DNA from: Lasiosphaeris hirsuta
Lineage: Eukaryota; Ascomycota; Sordariomycetes; Sordariales; Lasiosphaeriaceae
DNA length: 64,000 nucleotides
Assembly (NCBI GenBank): GCA_030549175.1
Contig: JAUKUA010000003.1
Location: 6,138,001 to 6,202,000 of the forward strand
Direction of reading: 5' to 3'
Position 1 is the first letter of the stretch. Each line of letters opens with the position of its first letter. Shown piece after piece: positions 1 to 11,444 of this stretch. The notes under the pieces were generated by a model, which saw only the letters and a program-made list of their open reading frames with translations, was not told the origin of the DNA and searched no databases. A program made the translations under genes and the position numbers.

Positions 1-767
1 GTGCTCGACTGTTGATACCAGCAAGGTTGATTGACAGGTGTTGGGTGATATGTCGCCGCACTGGGGATGGGATCCCATTCTTGGGTATTTGCAGCAAAGC
101 TCGAGGGAGCCTGCGGTCCAGTCATGAAGCCAAGTGCTTGGTCGCCGTGATAAACGGCGGTGGCGGGCTGTGAGTTGTGCGGAGGGAATGAGTCCTCCAT
201 GCTCGGGGGAAAAGTATTGGTTGACAATGTCAAGTCGAGGTGGGTGTAGCCTTGGACCATGGTGTTCTGAATCTGGAGCTCACTGACGCCCATGATACTA
301 TAGTCAGATAGGCTTCCGGACGTCCTGCCTCCCGATTTGGCCTTCACGAACAACAGGAATTGGGCCAGCACCTTCTGCTCCTCCATATAGCCGCCCTGCC
401 GCTGCTCGAGGTATTCGTCGACAAAGCGACCTGCAACTTCGGCAAATCCGCCGCCGATAAGGTATGGGCTCTCCGGGAGCGGTTGACCGGGTTGGATGAT
501 GCGCCAGAGATTGTTCCATCGATCCTCGTCCGTCTTCGACCTGCTGTCCTTGTTCTCGCCCTTCTCGAGCATGTCTTTCACTTCCTCGTTGTGCTTCCGA
601 AAGAGATGCTGTTTCACGTCTTGAACACGCCCCAGTTTGTAGTGTCGACATTCCTCGTACCGAATCGGATCGAACTTGTAGAAGTGGCACGCCCACTGGG
701 GTTTCTTCCTTCCTTCGGCGCTCTCGTCATATTGGCCAACCCCGGGGCCACACAGTCCTGGATTCAT
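1..767 (-). CDS. C2H2-like zinc-binding protein, C-terminus beyond window edge
   Basis: The frame is open from an ATG at 767 to the left edge (255 codons), so the protein is incomplete at its C-terminus. An in-frame TGA lies just upstream of this ATG, which supports the start. Residues 25-60 hold a cysteine/histidine module: C27 in WACHFYKFDP, C40 in YEECRHYKLGRV, H54 and H59 in VKQHLFRKH, a C-x12-C-x13-H-x4-H spacing. This is the degenerate C2H2-like finger seen in many fungal proteins, often near HET or NLR genes (known from the family). An alpha-helical stretch follows (about 65-145), then a Ser/Thr/Pro/Gln-rich tail that looks disordered. A nuclear or DNA-binding role is inferred from the finger only. 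There are no stops in 255 codons. Confidence 0.75.
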   Translation of the reverse strand, partial: MNPGLCGPGVGQYDESAEGRKKPQWACHFYKFDPIRYEECRHYKLGRVQDVKQHLFRKHNEEVKDMLEKGENKDSRSKTDEDRWNNLWRIIQPGQPLPESPYLIGGGFAEVAGRFVDEYLEQRQGGYMEEQKVLAQFLLFVKAKSGGRTSGSLSDYSIMGVSELQIQNTMVQGYTHLDLTLSTNTFPPSMEDSFPPHNSQPATAVYHGDQALGFMTGPQAPSSFAANTQEWDPIPSAATYHPTPVNQPCWYQQSS

Positions 768-2893
768 TGTTCAAGTATAGGATTATCCCCTCCGTGAACT
801 ACAATAGAGACAGTAGACTTCGGCTCTTCAGGCTTGCCTTTCTCTAATCGACAGTGGTACGCGCTGCCTGCTAAGAGTGGGTTTTGGTTCTCGTCTTCAG
901 AGATCATCGTATCACCTATTCCTATTGCGGGGTACAACTACATTGAGCGAATGAATCACTTTTGAACTACCAGACCATCTTTGTGTGAGATGCAGCGAGG
1001 CGGAAAAGCTGCGGGCTTCTCACCCCTGTGTACACTGCTTGCTCACCGCCTGCCGCCGGCATGCTCGTGCTGGCATACTGAGGGTATGTTCTGGATGGAA
1101 GAGTCCCAAGCAGAAGGGAAAAAGACGCGGAACCTCTGCATTGGCGCCTTGGACCTGTTGACCTCTCCCAAACCCTATCCATCACTGAGGTGATAGCGGC
1201 TGCCTTTACCTACATGAGTGCGAGTGGGGCTCGTTGCCCGGCTTCTACGGGGAGCTGTATTGGGCAGGAACTTCACCGGCACATGATTGGACTACGTCTT
1301 ATTCATGCATTCGCAACCTCGCTCTAGCTCACATGAACATCTCTTTTGTGTACACGTCTGCGTACACAACTGCGCGCGCGATTGCGTAGGCACTCGTGTA
1401 GATACACCGCCATTCCTCTTTTGGGGCACCCGCTGCTGACAGAGCGGCAAGGAGGAGCTCTCCCCCGACCTCTTGGCAGGAGGGCTAGTTGCTCCTCACA
1501 TGACCTCCTGTCACACTGCTGGATTCACCTAGGTCAAGAACAGGGCATAACACGTGGATTTGCACATTACAGGATTGCTGCGGCCAGACTATGGGCCTAC
1601 AGGGTGGAGTGGGACCTGATCAGTCAAACAGGGGCGCGCCTAAAAGCTGTATTTGGATTTGCCGTTTTCCTCCATAATTCGCGCAGACCAAGGCAACAAG
1701 CTGAACGTTCTCCAGAGTCTAGCTGCGTCAGGGACAATAGTTCGTGACCTCAACAAGCAGGCACGCCGGACCCCCACTGGTTGAACTGGCAAGTAGGGCA
1801 TGCGAGGATGGTGGACCCCACGACAGTTCTCAACCAACGAGCCACAAAGTTTCCATCTCACATTTCAAAATATTGCAGCCAATCCCAAGCACCAACAAGC
1901 TCCTCTCGGAATTCCGCCCTGGTGCGCGCTGCACCCAGATGCATTATCTTTTGGCATTTTCGACACCAAAGAACTGCAGCAATACAACTGCATTCTCCGG
2001 TTTCCAGCATTGGCTGCAATTTGACGCATATACACGAATATTTGTATCTTCTCTCGCTTGGTTAGAACTGGAATTGGCAGAGCCATACCGTACTGTGACA
2101 CTCTGCTGCACGTACCACACAGCAACTGTATACTTATTAGCCAGGGCGATCGATGCCCACTGCCGTTTGGCATGCTAGATATTTAATCAAGCTTTCTGTA
2201 ACTCATCTATTTCACCACGTTTACAAGCTGTCTGCAGCGATGGTTCGGTACACCAACAAGCATTAGAGTGCTATCGCGGTGCCTATAAACCTTCTTGGCT
2301 TACATCTCTTCCACGCGCTCAAGGACTCATTCAGGTCTAGCCATTGAATAGGGCGTAATAGAATTTGATAATCTGAGACAATCCTACGCTATATAGAGAG
2401 CTTTATACCGGCGAATTTGTCAATATCGTAGTCGGATGCCGGTGCTCAAAGAATAATGCGTGTATGCGCAGCGCGTGCTGAATTCCCAAGGTTACAGCGG
2501 TGCTTGAGATCGACTGCACTCGGGTACCAGGCCCGGGACACCCCAAAATTAGATAAAGAAAAGTTCCTCATCTGCGAACCAGAGCTAGATTATATCGCAG
2601 TGATAACCCCTCGCCTTTTTATTGTCCGTTCAGTTTCTTCCGTTAGATCCTATTATCTACATGAGCATCTACATCAACCAGTCCTTCCAAGGCCAGTCAA
2701 AACGTCTTAACTGCTGATGAATCAGGTCCCTTCTCCTCAGTGCTGTTGTTAGAGAAATCGGCGACTCGGATGCCGTCTGTGATACGCTGGGCATACGATA
2801 TATATATCGTAGCGACAGCTATCCTAGACTCGTACGCGGCGGACAGTGGCCAACTAGCTTATCACGCACGTTAATAAAGTAAACGTTGGCTCT
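768..2893. other. no gene recognised
   Basis: Only short open frames on both strands, none with a recognisable domain or plausible exon pattern. The 5' side of the C2H2-like gene, including its promoter, must start here. Nothing else is supported. Confidence 0.5.
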
Positions 2894-5893
2894 CTATCCT
2901 ACTACAACAGGCACCCATAGCTGCCCTGTTGAGTGGCCAAAATAGATGGATACCATTGCGTCGAATGCCGCCATCGAATCCGAGTCGGCGCTTGGCAGCG
3001 GCTCTATACTCACCCTAAGCCTTGCACACAGCACTTGCACTTCTCTTTCCAAAACGCCCACTTCCTCAGTAGGCCCCAACTTTGCAAGGATTTGTACCAT
3101 GCGATATTTAGCCCGGACTAGGTTCTCCAAAGACCATTGGGACTTCTTGGCTCTTTCGATAACAGACCGTAAAACAGCTCTGTTTCCGGGTTAGAAATGT
3201 CTCGGCTCTAGTTTCTGCAGAAATCTTACTCGGATTCTCGGGGACGGCCGAGATGGTACAAAGCATTGGCAATCCAATACATCGAGTTCAGCGTATGAAT
3301 CGCGTGCGGTCCGAGAACTTTTTCTCTACCATCGAAGGTCTCCTGTGCCTTGGTAAGAGCTTCTCTGAACTGGCCAGAATTTAGCAGAATGACAGCCCAG
3401 TCAAATATGAATTGCAATAGAACAGAGCAGCTGGCAGCTTCATCGTTACCGGCAGCCTGAATAGCATCCTGTATGAGATTTAGCGCGTCCTGGGTTCTCC
3501 CTTGACTCAGTCTAACGTATGCGAGGTCCTCGTATTCCGTGGCGAATTCGAAGGGCATCGAATCTTCGGTAACAAGTTGCTTCTTAATCGTCATGGAGGA
3601 GTGCAGGCAGTTCTCTGCCTTGGCATATTCTTCTGCTTCAAGATAGGTGCAACCTAGATCGTGCTACGTGTTTGCTAACAGGATATTGGCCGTGTAGGTG
3701 TCAGTCACTTTGTGTTCATTTCTGAGCCGCACGACCTCTAGGGCGTATTCTGTAGCTTCTTTTCTCTTTGAAACCCCCACGGCGTTGGCAACCGCCTGCA
3801 GTCCCGTTAGGACACTTGCCAGGACAGAGGTAGAAACAGCCTCGGGAGCTCGCCGACATATTGTTTCCGCGGATTCAAAGACATCCGCGGCACCCTGAAG
3901 GTCACCTCGTTGCCAAAGGAAATGGCCTGCGTCCGAATGCATGTCGGCAAACACTATGAGCGAGTCCGGGGGGAGCTCCAAATCAGTTGCCCGGGCTTGA
4001 AGGCTGAGTACCTGGGGAAGGTACCGTTCGTACAGCTCCCAGTTATGGTGATCAGGAATCTCAAGCTTATCCCTCCGCGGAAAGGCATTGCGAACCAGCC
4101 CAGACGCTTGCACAAAGGTAGACGCGTAGGTAGCGCTATCTAGAAGATATGTCATGTTTCTCTGCAAAGCCCGGTGTACGGAAACGTAGGGCAGCGAACT
4201 GTTTGGGCTTCGGTCGACCAAGCATCGCTTTCGGAGGTCCGCTATAGCCCGATTGAACTTGGCAATGCTATCGGCGTCATTTTGACTCCCCAAGCAACAG
4301 GTCCTCCGGGATGGCGTCCGGGTTGAGGAAGCTCACTTTCTCCAAGAGCTTTCGGCTGCCCTCGTCGAGGCTGTTGATAGCGATATCCCAGAGCACCCCC
4401 AAGCGTTGAGAATGGAATGCCGTTGTTGTCGTGGGGCCCGAGTTCCAGATTTCCGACCCGTGAAGTCGCCGGTGGAAATGAAGACGGAAGCTTTCGAGTG
4501 ACGTCTGCGACTGGCTAATATAACCTGCGAGGTGTGCGAGAGCCATAGGTAACCCGCCAAGCTTCTCAGCTAGGGCGGATGCGATCGATATGTCGTGTCG
4601 AGGTGCGGTAGTAATGTCTCTTCCCAAGTGGGCGATGAATAGCTGCTGGCCTTCCTGGATAGATTGGGAAGGAATTCCAATGTGCCGCATTGTGATGTGC
4701 GCTACGGCCGGGTTTTGGGTTGTGATAATGAACCATTCCCCGTTGCCGACCAGTAAGGTGCGATCGTAGCCCAGTCTTCCACGTTGTCAAACACAAGCAG
4801 CCACTTGGAACCTAGATACCTGTTAGTAATCGGGCGATGGCTACGAAGTCCCGGGCATGCGAACTCTGAGAAAGCCACTGCTTGACGGCTTCCGTTATGC
4901 TTTGCTGATCAAGAGTCTCGGGCCGATGTGGAGCCGAGTGTATATCGAGGAGAAACCAGTGGCGAGATTCACATGATCTTGGGCAGCTAGCCATACCATG
5001 TAGTCAAAGGCTGGCCCATGGCGATGCGTAAACTCGGTAGCGAGCTGGGCTTTTCCGATTCCGGCAATCCCGTGTATTGCGCACGACTGGATGCTACTGT
5101 TGTCAGTCGGGCGGAGAGTCGATTCTAAGAGGGTCAGCTCCTCCCCCCTCCCAACGAAGCTGTGATTCCTGGGATAAATTAGGCTCCGAAAGGGTAGCGA
5201 TGACTTGGGAACAATCCGGACATTCGCCAAGGCGTCCTGGACAGCTCTTGTTCCGGTGACGGTAGCCTCGTGAGCGGAAATCTGGCTCTCCAACTCGAAG
5301 TCGCGGATATGGCTATTCATGGAGTGTTCGCTCCGCTCAGGTTTCTCCCTCATGGAGCTCCATGGCATCATGAGTATATTCCCTAGACACTGCATTAGTC
5401 TTCCGAGACTTTCGACCTATAGGTATATCTTACAGATCTGACAACGGCTTAAAAACACCGCCAGGTCGACAAAATCCAACATAATCTCCGTAAAGAAGAG
5501 TAAGCGTCTTTGGTAAGATGGCGTTATCTGGGAAGAGCCTTAGGTACCGGTCGAACCGTGCTAGTGTCGTCGTAATATCTCTCACCAGGCGGGTGGAGAT
5601 ATCCAAATAGTCAATATATTTGGCCGCGGACTAACCATCCGCAAGTGTGAGAGCCATGGTAAGAAAGAATAGGAAGTCGAGGTTGATCTTACTATCAAGA
5701 CGATGCTAAGACTCCCCCATATCAAGCCAGCAACATCCGGGCTGACCTGAACCATGGTACTAATGGCTTGCTGGAACGATTGAATATAACTGATGATGGA
5801 AGAAATCCGATCAAGGTACGAATATGTCCTAGGTGAGTTGTATTTGGCACGAGGGACCTCCAGTGTTTGTTGGAAATCGGAGAATGTCAGACT
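2894..5893 (-). pseudogene. broken NLR: helical N-terminal domain, NB-ARC, TPR repeats
   Basis: A STAND receptor can be followed through shifting frames. From 5893 down there is a helical N-terminal region (SLTFSDFQQTLEVPRAKY, then QVSPDVAGLIWGSL and LARFDRYLRLFPDN) like the DUF7708-type segment ahead of NLR ATPases; that family name is from memory. A good intron lies at 5692-5631. The NB-ARC follows with P-loop GIAGIGKAQLA (about 5070-5040), where the usual Thr/Ser after GK is Ala, then Walker B WLLVFDNVEDW (about 4800-4770), FIITTQNPAV and GGLPMALAHLAGYI. TPR-like helices run from about 4290 to 2900 (YTANILL, GCTYLEAEEYAKAE, ALYHLGRPRESE). Breaks: frameshifts near 4925, 4766, 4280 and 3226, and TAG stops at 4812-4814 and 3664-3666. 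No continuous product can be made, so I call it a pseudogene. Confidence 0.8.
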
Positions 5894-5899
5894 TGTGGC

Positions 5900-6870
5900 T
5901 AGTCCCGCGTATCTTTTGCCCTTTAATCTGTGGAACCTTGAAAGGCAAGCTTCAAACGGCCACCATGCTGTGAAATCTTGATAAGAAAGGTACCAGCGGC
6001 GTTTCGATAATTCCCAACAAAGTTCTTCAGGGGCCCTAGGTGCGAGTCGGGTTGTCGGAGGGCATGGAGATCGTGCCTGGTCTTTGAGTTGTACTGCTGA
6101 AACTCATGGGCGGCATCTCGCGTAAGTTGGATGTAGTCAGGAGCTTCAGCATGGTCAAAAAGTGCATCGATAACGATTTGAGAGATCTAGTCTGCGACGT
6201 CGCTTAAGCCGTATGCATTTGTGAGAACGACGACACCGCTTTGGGTCTCTGGGAAGAGATAAACGGCCGAAGTTGCGCCGGGCAAGTTTCCTTGGTGGTA
6301 GACGGCGAGGCGGGAAGGTGAGTTCTGTCCTGCCACCGGCATCTTCTTCAACAGCTACGGATTCAGCCTAATAGCCCTAAGCTCGCCTGGCAACTCCGTC
6401 CTAACCTAGCCTAGGCCGTAGCTGCGCTCAAGGATGCCGGTCCGCTTACCACCAAGAGGCATGTGCCCCGAGAGTATTGTTCGCCCTTCTTTCAAAGGCG
6501 ATGGAATTCCCGTCTGTGTGGACGAATCTGGTAGACGAACTGCCTCGCGGACGACTTCACGGTATAGAATGAGCAAGTCGTTAATCGAGCTTTGTATTCC
6601 TCCCGCAGCAGCCATGGGCGAGCTGGGTAAAAACATGGGCCGGGTATTCTCCACCGCCTCCTTCTCCTCAGTTATCATATAGGGCAGAACTATCCAACGA
6701 TAAGAGGTAAGGAGATCCACCACCCTGAGTCCACCAATAGGAAATCCTGGCCACGGTCGCAGAGCGTCACCATCGGCCGGGCTTGCCATGCTCCACCCCG
6801 AGCTCCGGACCCGATAACAAGGAGAATACCGCTCCCGGGCCTCACCCGCCCGGCTCGCCCGCCCAATCAA
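5900..6870 (-). pseudogene. broken beta-lactamase-family serine hydrolase, C-terminal part
   Basis: The segment resembles the C-terminal half of fungal beta-lactamase-like (class C/penicillin-binding type) proteins: GFPIGGLRVVDLLTSYRWIV, PMFLPSSPMAAAGGIQSSIN, DLLILYREVV, then AVYLFPETQSGVVVLTNAYG and NFVGNYRNAAGTFLIKI. The N-terminal half with the Ser-x-x-Lys nucleophile is absent. Stops interrupt the same frame at 6406-6408 (after RSYGLG, where Trp is expected), 6355-6357, 6187-6189 and 5923-5925 (TAA, likely from CAA). All are explained by CpA-to-TpA change. The relic runs straight into the N-terminus of the adjacent NLR relic near 5900, which suggests that a deletion joined two dead genes. 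Family assignment rests on pattern recognition. Confidence 0.6.
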
Positions 6871-7109
6871 CGCTAAAGGTACATAAAACCCCCATCAGGG
6901 GAAACGCCTCCTTTCTAATCAGTCTGCCGATGCCCTGGCCAGGGCCTCTTCCTCACCGTTGTCAATCTGTGCGGTATTTTCTTCCCGCGTTCGTCGCCGC
7001 TAGTATTTTCTTCCTAGTAGCTTATCCGCGAAGCTCCCGAATAGGTCGAGCCACTTCTTAGACCTCCTCCACACCATCTGCAGAGGGAGAGGGCCTCCGT
7101 TATAGGTAG

Positions 7110-7364
7110 GTAGGAGTGCCGCGTTCCGTGGGCACGAGAAGTATGTCCGCGGTTCTTGTGGGTGCCGCACTCACAGGGCCCAAAGGTTTCCGGGTTGTGG
7201 TTAAACCGCTCATGGCACTCTTTAAAGTCGTCATGGCCGGTTCTTTCCGCCAACAAGGCCGCGTGGGCCTTGCGGGATAAGGCCAATTCGTGTCGCTTAT
7301 CCTTCCAGCAGATCTCCCAGAACCGGTAGTTCTCGGGGGCTCCGTCCCACCAGTCGCCGACTGC
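7110..7364 (-). mobile_element. relic of a non-LTR retrotransposon (LINE), C-terminal end of polyprotein
   Basis: The minus-strand reading contains GDWWDGAPENYRFWEICW, a Leu/Arg-rich helix and then ERTGHDDFKECHERFNH followed by GPCECGTHKNRGH. This is the typical end of fungal LINE polyproteins (RNase H region plus a CCHC-like tail: Cys-x-Cys, then His). A TAG stands directly before the block. No reverse transcriptase core or poly-A tail could be seen, so it is a fragment. Confidence 0.5.
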
Positions 7365-7647
7365 CTAGTTTGAGTTGCTCGAGCATTACGTGTTATCCCG
7401 ACGTTAGAATCGAAGTTGGTGCTGTGGCGCAAAGCATGCAGAGTCTAACTTTTCGTCCTGATTGTCGCCAGGTTTTAGGGGCTAGGGTAGATATGAAGTA
7501 TAATACCAAGACGTACACAACTTCTACTTTTAGGTCTGGTGGGTGACGGGGCGACCGCAGTGGGTTTGAACGTCGATTTAGTTCTCCAAGAGGGTCCAAA
7601 CTCCAGCGTCCAATTTTGAGTCCTTCCCTTTAACCCCTAGCAGGGTC

Positions 7648-9329
7648 TTATTCAATCCGTATCATGGTAGGAAGCGCATCTTTGAAAAAGTCATAGTACC
7701 CAGCTTCATCACCATATCTCTCCACAGTCCCTATCCCGATCCGGACGAACGCATCCTTGGTGAAAGACGACGGACGCAGTATGAGGAACACCAGCCTTTG
7801 CAGGCTCCGACCGCGGAGATCCTCCACCTTGTAAGAACCCATGCGCAGAGCATAGAAAGGATCCGTTTTTGGGTCCGTCCAACCACGATGGCAGTTGCAT
7901 CTCCAGCTTGGGCACAGCCGCCATGCTCGTTGGCCGGACTCGGCTGGGGGCCAGCAAGGCGCCATATCCAGCGCTGGGGCCTTTGCCTTTGTCTGTCGGC
8001 GAAAAAACAGATTCCACACAAGATTGGTAAACCCCGCGAGTCTCTGGGAGATGGCAATTACCATCAGTCGCAAGACCACGACTACGATGGAGCTCCTCTC
8101 CCTGTATTCCAGATATTCCGTCGCCATCAACGGACCCCACCCCTCATACATCTGCCTCACGTCCCCATACAAGCAAGCCGAATCGGGTGAGAAGTCCGTC
8201 ACCAGGTTACCGGGAAATAAGGCGTAGGCCTTGCTTCGATGCACCGCCTCGCAGAACTCCCGGATCCCCTACGACTGCGGATCCGGGATCTTCAAAGCCG
8301 CAAAGTCCGGTGGCTCCCGATCCATCCAGAGGGCCGCATGCGAACGCAGACGAACCGTCGCCAAGCGCCCCTGCAGAACGATGCACCCGCTAGTTATCCT
8401 CTGTTTGGGATACGACGCTGCAAGGTCAGAGCGTACTTCTGTGATGTCCACATCCGACCGGAACGGGAACTCAGCCGTGATATCCTGCCGGTGGAGGAAT
8501 CACTCGACCGGGTATGGCGTCGATGTCTAGGACCACGAAGGGAATGCTCTGATGCCCGGACCGTTGAATCGCCGAAACCGACGGTCGATCGGCAGGGTTT
8601 GGAAAGGCTTCCCAGACACGAGGGGCAGCTTCGACCTCGCTCTCCGAAATGCTTGATTCACGCTCCTCCGGTGATGCAACGCGGCAAACTCCTTAACCCC
8701 AAACCCTCCCGTCCGCCTACTGGGTGGCCGACGCGAGCTTCGTCTCTCTGCAGAGGAGCATAGGCGTATGTATCACCGTCTATGAGCTCGCTTGCCGGGC
8801 GGGCTGCCCACAAGAGTCCCCCCACGATATCACCCCGCCACAGGCCGGCATCGTACATCTCTTCGCGGTGGATACACCCGTCTTCCAAAGATTTCGAGTC
8901 GGGCTCCCCTTCGAGCGCAGTCAGCATGGCCTGCGCCAGTCCCCCAATCGCCACGAGTCGATCGCGCCAATCAGTTACGTTCCGGGCGCTGTACTGCATA
9001 ACCATGATTTTCCACAGCCAGTACAACCAAGCGGACTCCGGTCGCGCCGACACGGACTCGGTCGGGAAGACCATGGACCTCATGGCGTCGAACATCAAGA
9101 GCTGGGCTCTTCCGCCCGCGGGGCCGAGTATCAGAGACTGATCGTGCACACACTCGCAACGATGCTCTCCAAGACACTGCCAGATCATCTCCAGGGGCGT
9201 GAGGATGAGCCGGCGTCGGGCCATGAGGCTTTCTTGCAACGTCCAGGCGCGGCTGTTCAGGGGCAAGAGCTTATCCTGGGGGAGGATCCGATAGAGAACC
9301 TGTATGCCAAATCTTGGCAAACGGCGCAT
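7648..9329 (-). pseudogene. broken HET-domain (heterokaryon incompatibility) protein
   Basis: The end of a HET domain is clear: PLNSRAWTLQESLMARRRLI near 9250, the hallmark late motif of PF06985. It is followed by the region typical of HET proteins, with VTDWRDRLVAIGGLAQ (about 8990-8940), a GLWRGDIVGGLLWAAR block and the PSWSWTS-type motif near 8530. The reading frame is broken near 8705 (a shift in a G-rich run) and by TAG at 8527-8529, which replaces the Trp of SWSW, plus stops near 8496 and 8267. The early HET motifs (YAxLSYxWG, YLWIDALCI) are not found upstream of 9329, so the N-terminal half of the domain is missing. The C-terminal frame 8244-7648 is open and probably belongs to the same gene. 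HET domains trigger cell death in vegetative incompatibility (family knowledge). This copy looks inactive. Confidence 0.7.
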
Positions 9330-11444
9330 TTGGCTCGATGTCGTCGGCGCCCGACTTTGGTGTTATGGTTTCAGATGCCAAGGCGCAAAACTCGTCTTGC
9401 ATCAACTTTAAGCAGGCCCGAGACCCGCCTTGGGCTGATGTCCCGCTATCTGGAGCCATGATCCTGACTGGCCATGGATGGGAGAGAATGTCAGGTGTCC
9501 AGGGAAAAAAGAAAATCCTTTGATGCGGCTGAAGGCTTGGGGTCTTCAGCTGGCAGTTCAAAATACCCAGCCCCCACTTGGCATGACCTATCAACCTACC
9601 TCAATGCCCTGTCTGCACGTGACAAAGTATACTGCCTCGATTTGGCGGAGCGAGACAGACGGACTCGCGACTCCCCAAATCGTGACCGGAGCATGTGCGC
9701 TACCGCATCGTTGGCCACGGGCTGGTCGAGGGCGAGCGCGGGGGTGAAGGATACCACGGAGGGCGAGCGCATCTTGCTACGGAGGTAGAGGTTGAACGAG
9801 GCGTAGAGGACCTCGGCGGTGGCGCCGCCGGGGGGGAGGGGCGGTGGGGGTATTTTTCTTAAAAAGGAGAGTTCTGTTCGTCATGGTTGGTGGGGAAGCT
9901 GGCTTGATCATGGTCAGAGGGATTATGTCTTTTCGGATTGAGCAGTTCAAGTTGAGGGGGGAGGGCCTAGTTCTTGGCCACCAAGAAGGATTTCGAAGAT
10001 TGAGGCAGCAATTGAACGACTTGTGAAAATTGGGGGAATTGAAATCTGTGACTGGATACAGTCTTGGATGAAGACTCCTAGACGGATGAGTAGTCCGTTA
10101 TGTCCTTGATTGCTAAAAAAACGTGCCCCGAAAGGACCGGAGTTACATATATATCTGATGGCCTTTTTATGTGTGTGTGCTTGATGGCCGTACCGGAGAT
10201 GCACGTGCCAATCCGAAAAAGGTGCTGAGAGACGGCGCCGGGCGTACATTACGGCACACAGGTTTTTACCGGGGACGCTTCCTTTGTCTAGGGAGGCTAC
10301 TACGATCGACAAGTCCAGGGTTACGAGGGAAGAAAGGCGAGGCTTGGAGAACAGACGGTCAACTATTTCCGCTTTAACTCGGGAGCCAAAGGGCCATATC
10401 GAGCGGAGTTTGACGGGAAAGTCGTAGGGGATTTGTCACGTGTAGCAACCAGAAAAGGCTCGATTGGGAGAGGTGCAAGTGTGTGTTCAATTGATGAGTT
10501 GCAGCTCCCGTGCAGAGTCTTCCAGTGCCCTGACCGGCGCCTTGGCCCGCGCTAACGCGTGGCGCTTCTGATCACTGGATCTACTTGTGTAATTTGACAA
10601 CAGCGTCTCGAGCGCCCTCCCCATTTTGGACAGAGCAACAATAAAAATTGAGCCACCTTGAACAAGTCTAATAAGCTGGCTGTTTATCCATCTATCCACT
10701 TACTGGGCTGAACGCTGTAGTCGACAGCGAGCGCGGCACGGCCCGCGTCGATCAAGACCCACACTAACGTTATAAATGCAGGCGTTCCGTCCCTTGACGG
10801 CCTTCCCCAGATGCATGCTTCGATGCGCGATTGATGATCTCGATTTATGGGCTTGTTATTCTAGGGGATTGAAGCACTTGTATCCGTGGCTGCTGAAGGA
10901 TGACCATGCAATGCTACGGTTTTGGTTGACTGTTTACCCCGGACATGGCCAACTGACCTGTATTTCAATCCACAAATGTCTCGGAATTGCTAACCCGCTA
11001 ATTTTACATGGCCTCCCGCGGCAGCCTTTAATTCCTGTTTGGTTTGGCTGGCACTCTCTTTTGATGATTGTTCTATTTCTTGCGATTCGTGCGAACTTCC
11101 CCACATTCTATTTCCTAGTCAAGGATTGTGCAGCGGGGCTGGCGCCTGAGAGGTGCCACGTCCCTAATCTACCTCACAGGCTGCAACGCCCGGTCACAAC
11201 TGCGAGCGAATCTCATGTGCCGACCGCTGCGTGGCGTACCTCTACGGTGGTGCGTGCGTGGCTCCACGGAGTGGCCGAACCCCCAGAGATGGGCGGCCAT
11301 GGGACCTGCCAGGCTGCCCAGAAAATTCAGCATCGTCGCCAAAACTCCCATGGCCTCCTTCAATCGGTAGTTGATGAGGGAAAACAAGAGAAGATGACTG
11401 CTTGAACCTCGGCGCTTTTGTCCACCTGTTCCAACCTCGCCACT
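9330..11444. other. no gene recognised; upstream region of the ankyrin gene
   Basis: Short open frames only. The plus-strand frame 10776-11405 (209 codons, hydrophobic middle) has no recognisable motif and overlaps what should be the 5' region of the ankyrin gene, so I do not call it. A G-rich tract lies at about 9827-9850. Confidence 0.4.

Noticed and set aside
360..797. A long plus-strand open frame opposite the C2H2-like gene
   Set aside because: It is the antisense of the clearly coding minus frame with the Cys/His motif and has no motif of its own.
5800..6060. A minus-strand reading (YLSYQDFTAWWPFEACLSRF) taken at first as the NLR N-terminus
   Set aside because: Another frame of the same bases gives the beta-lactamase-type C-terminal block with much better family fit.
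10776..11405. Plus-strand frame of 209 codons ahead of the ankyrin gene
   Set aside because: No motif, low-quality composition, and it occupies the expected promoter of the ankyrin gene.
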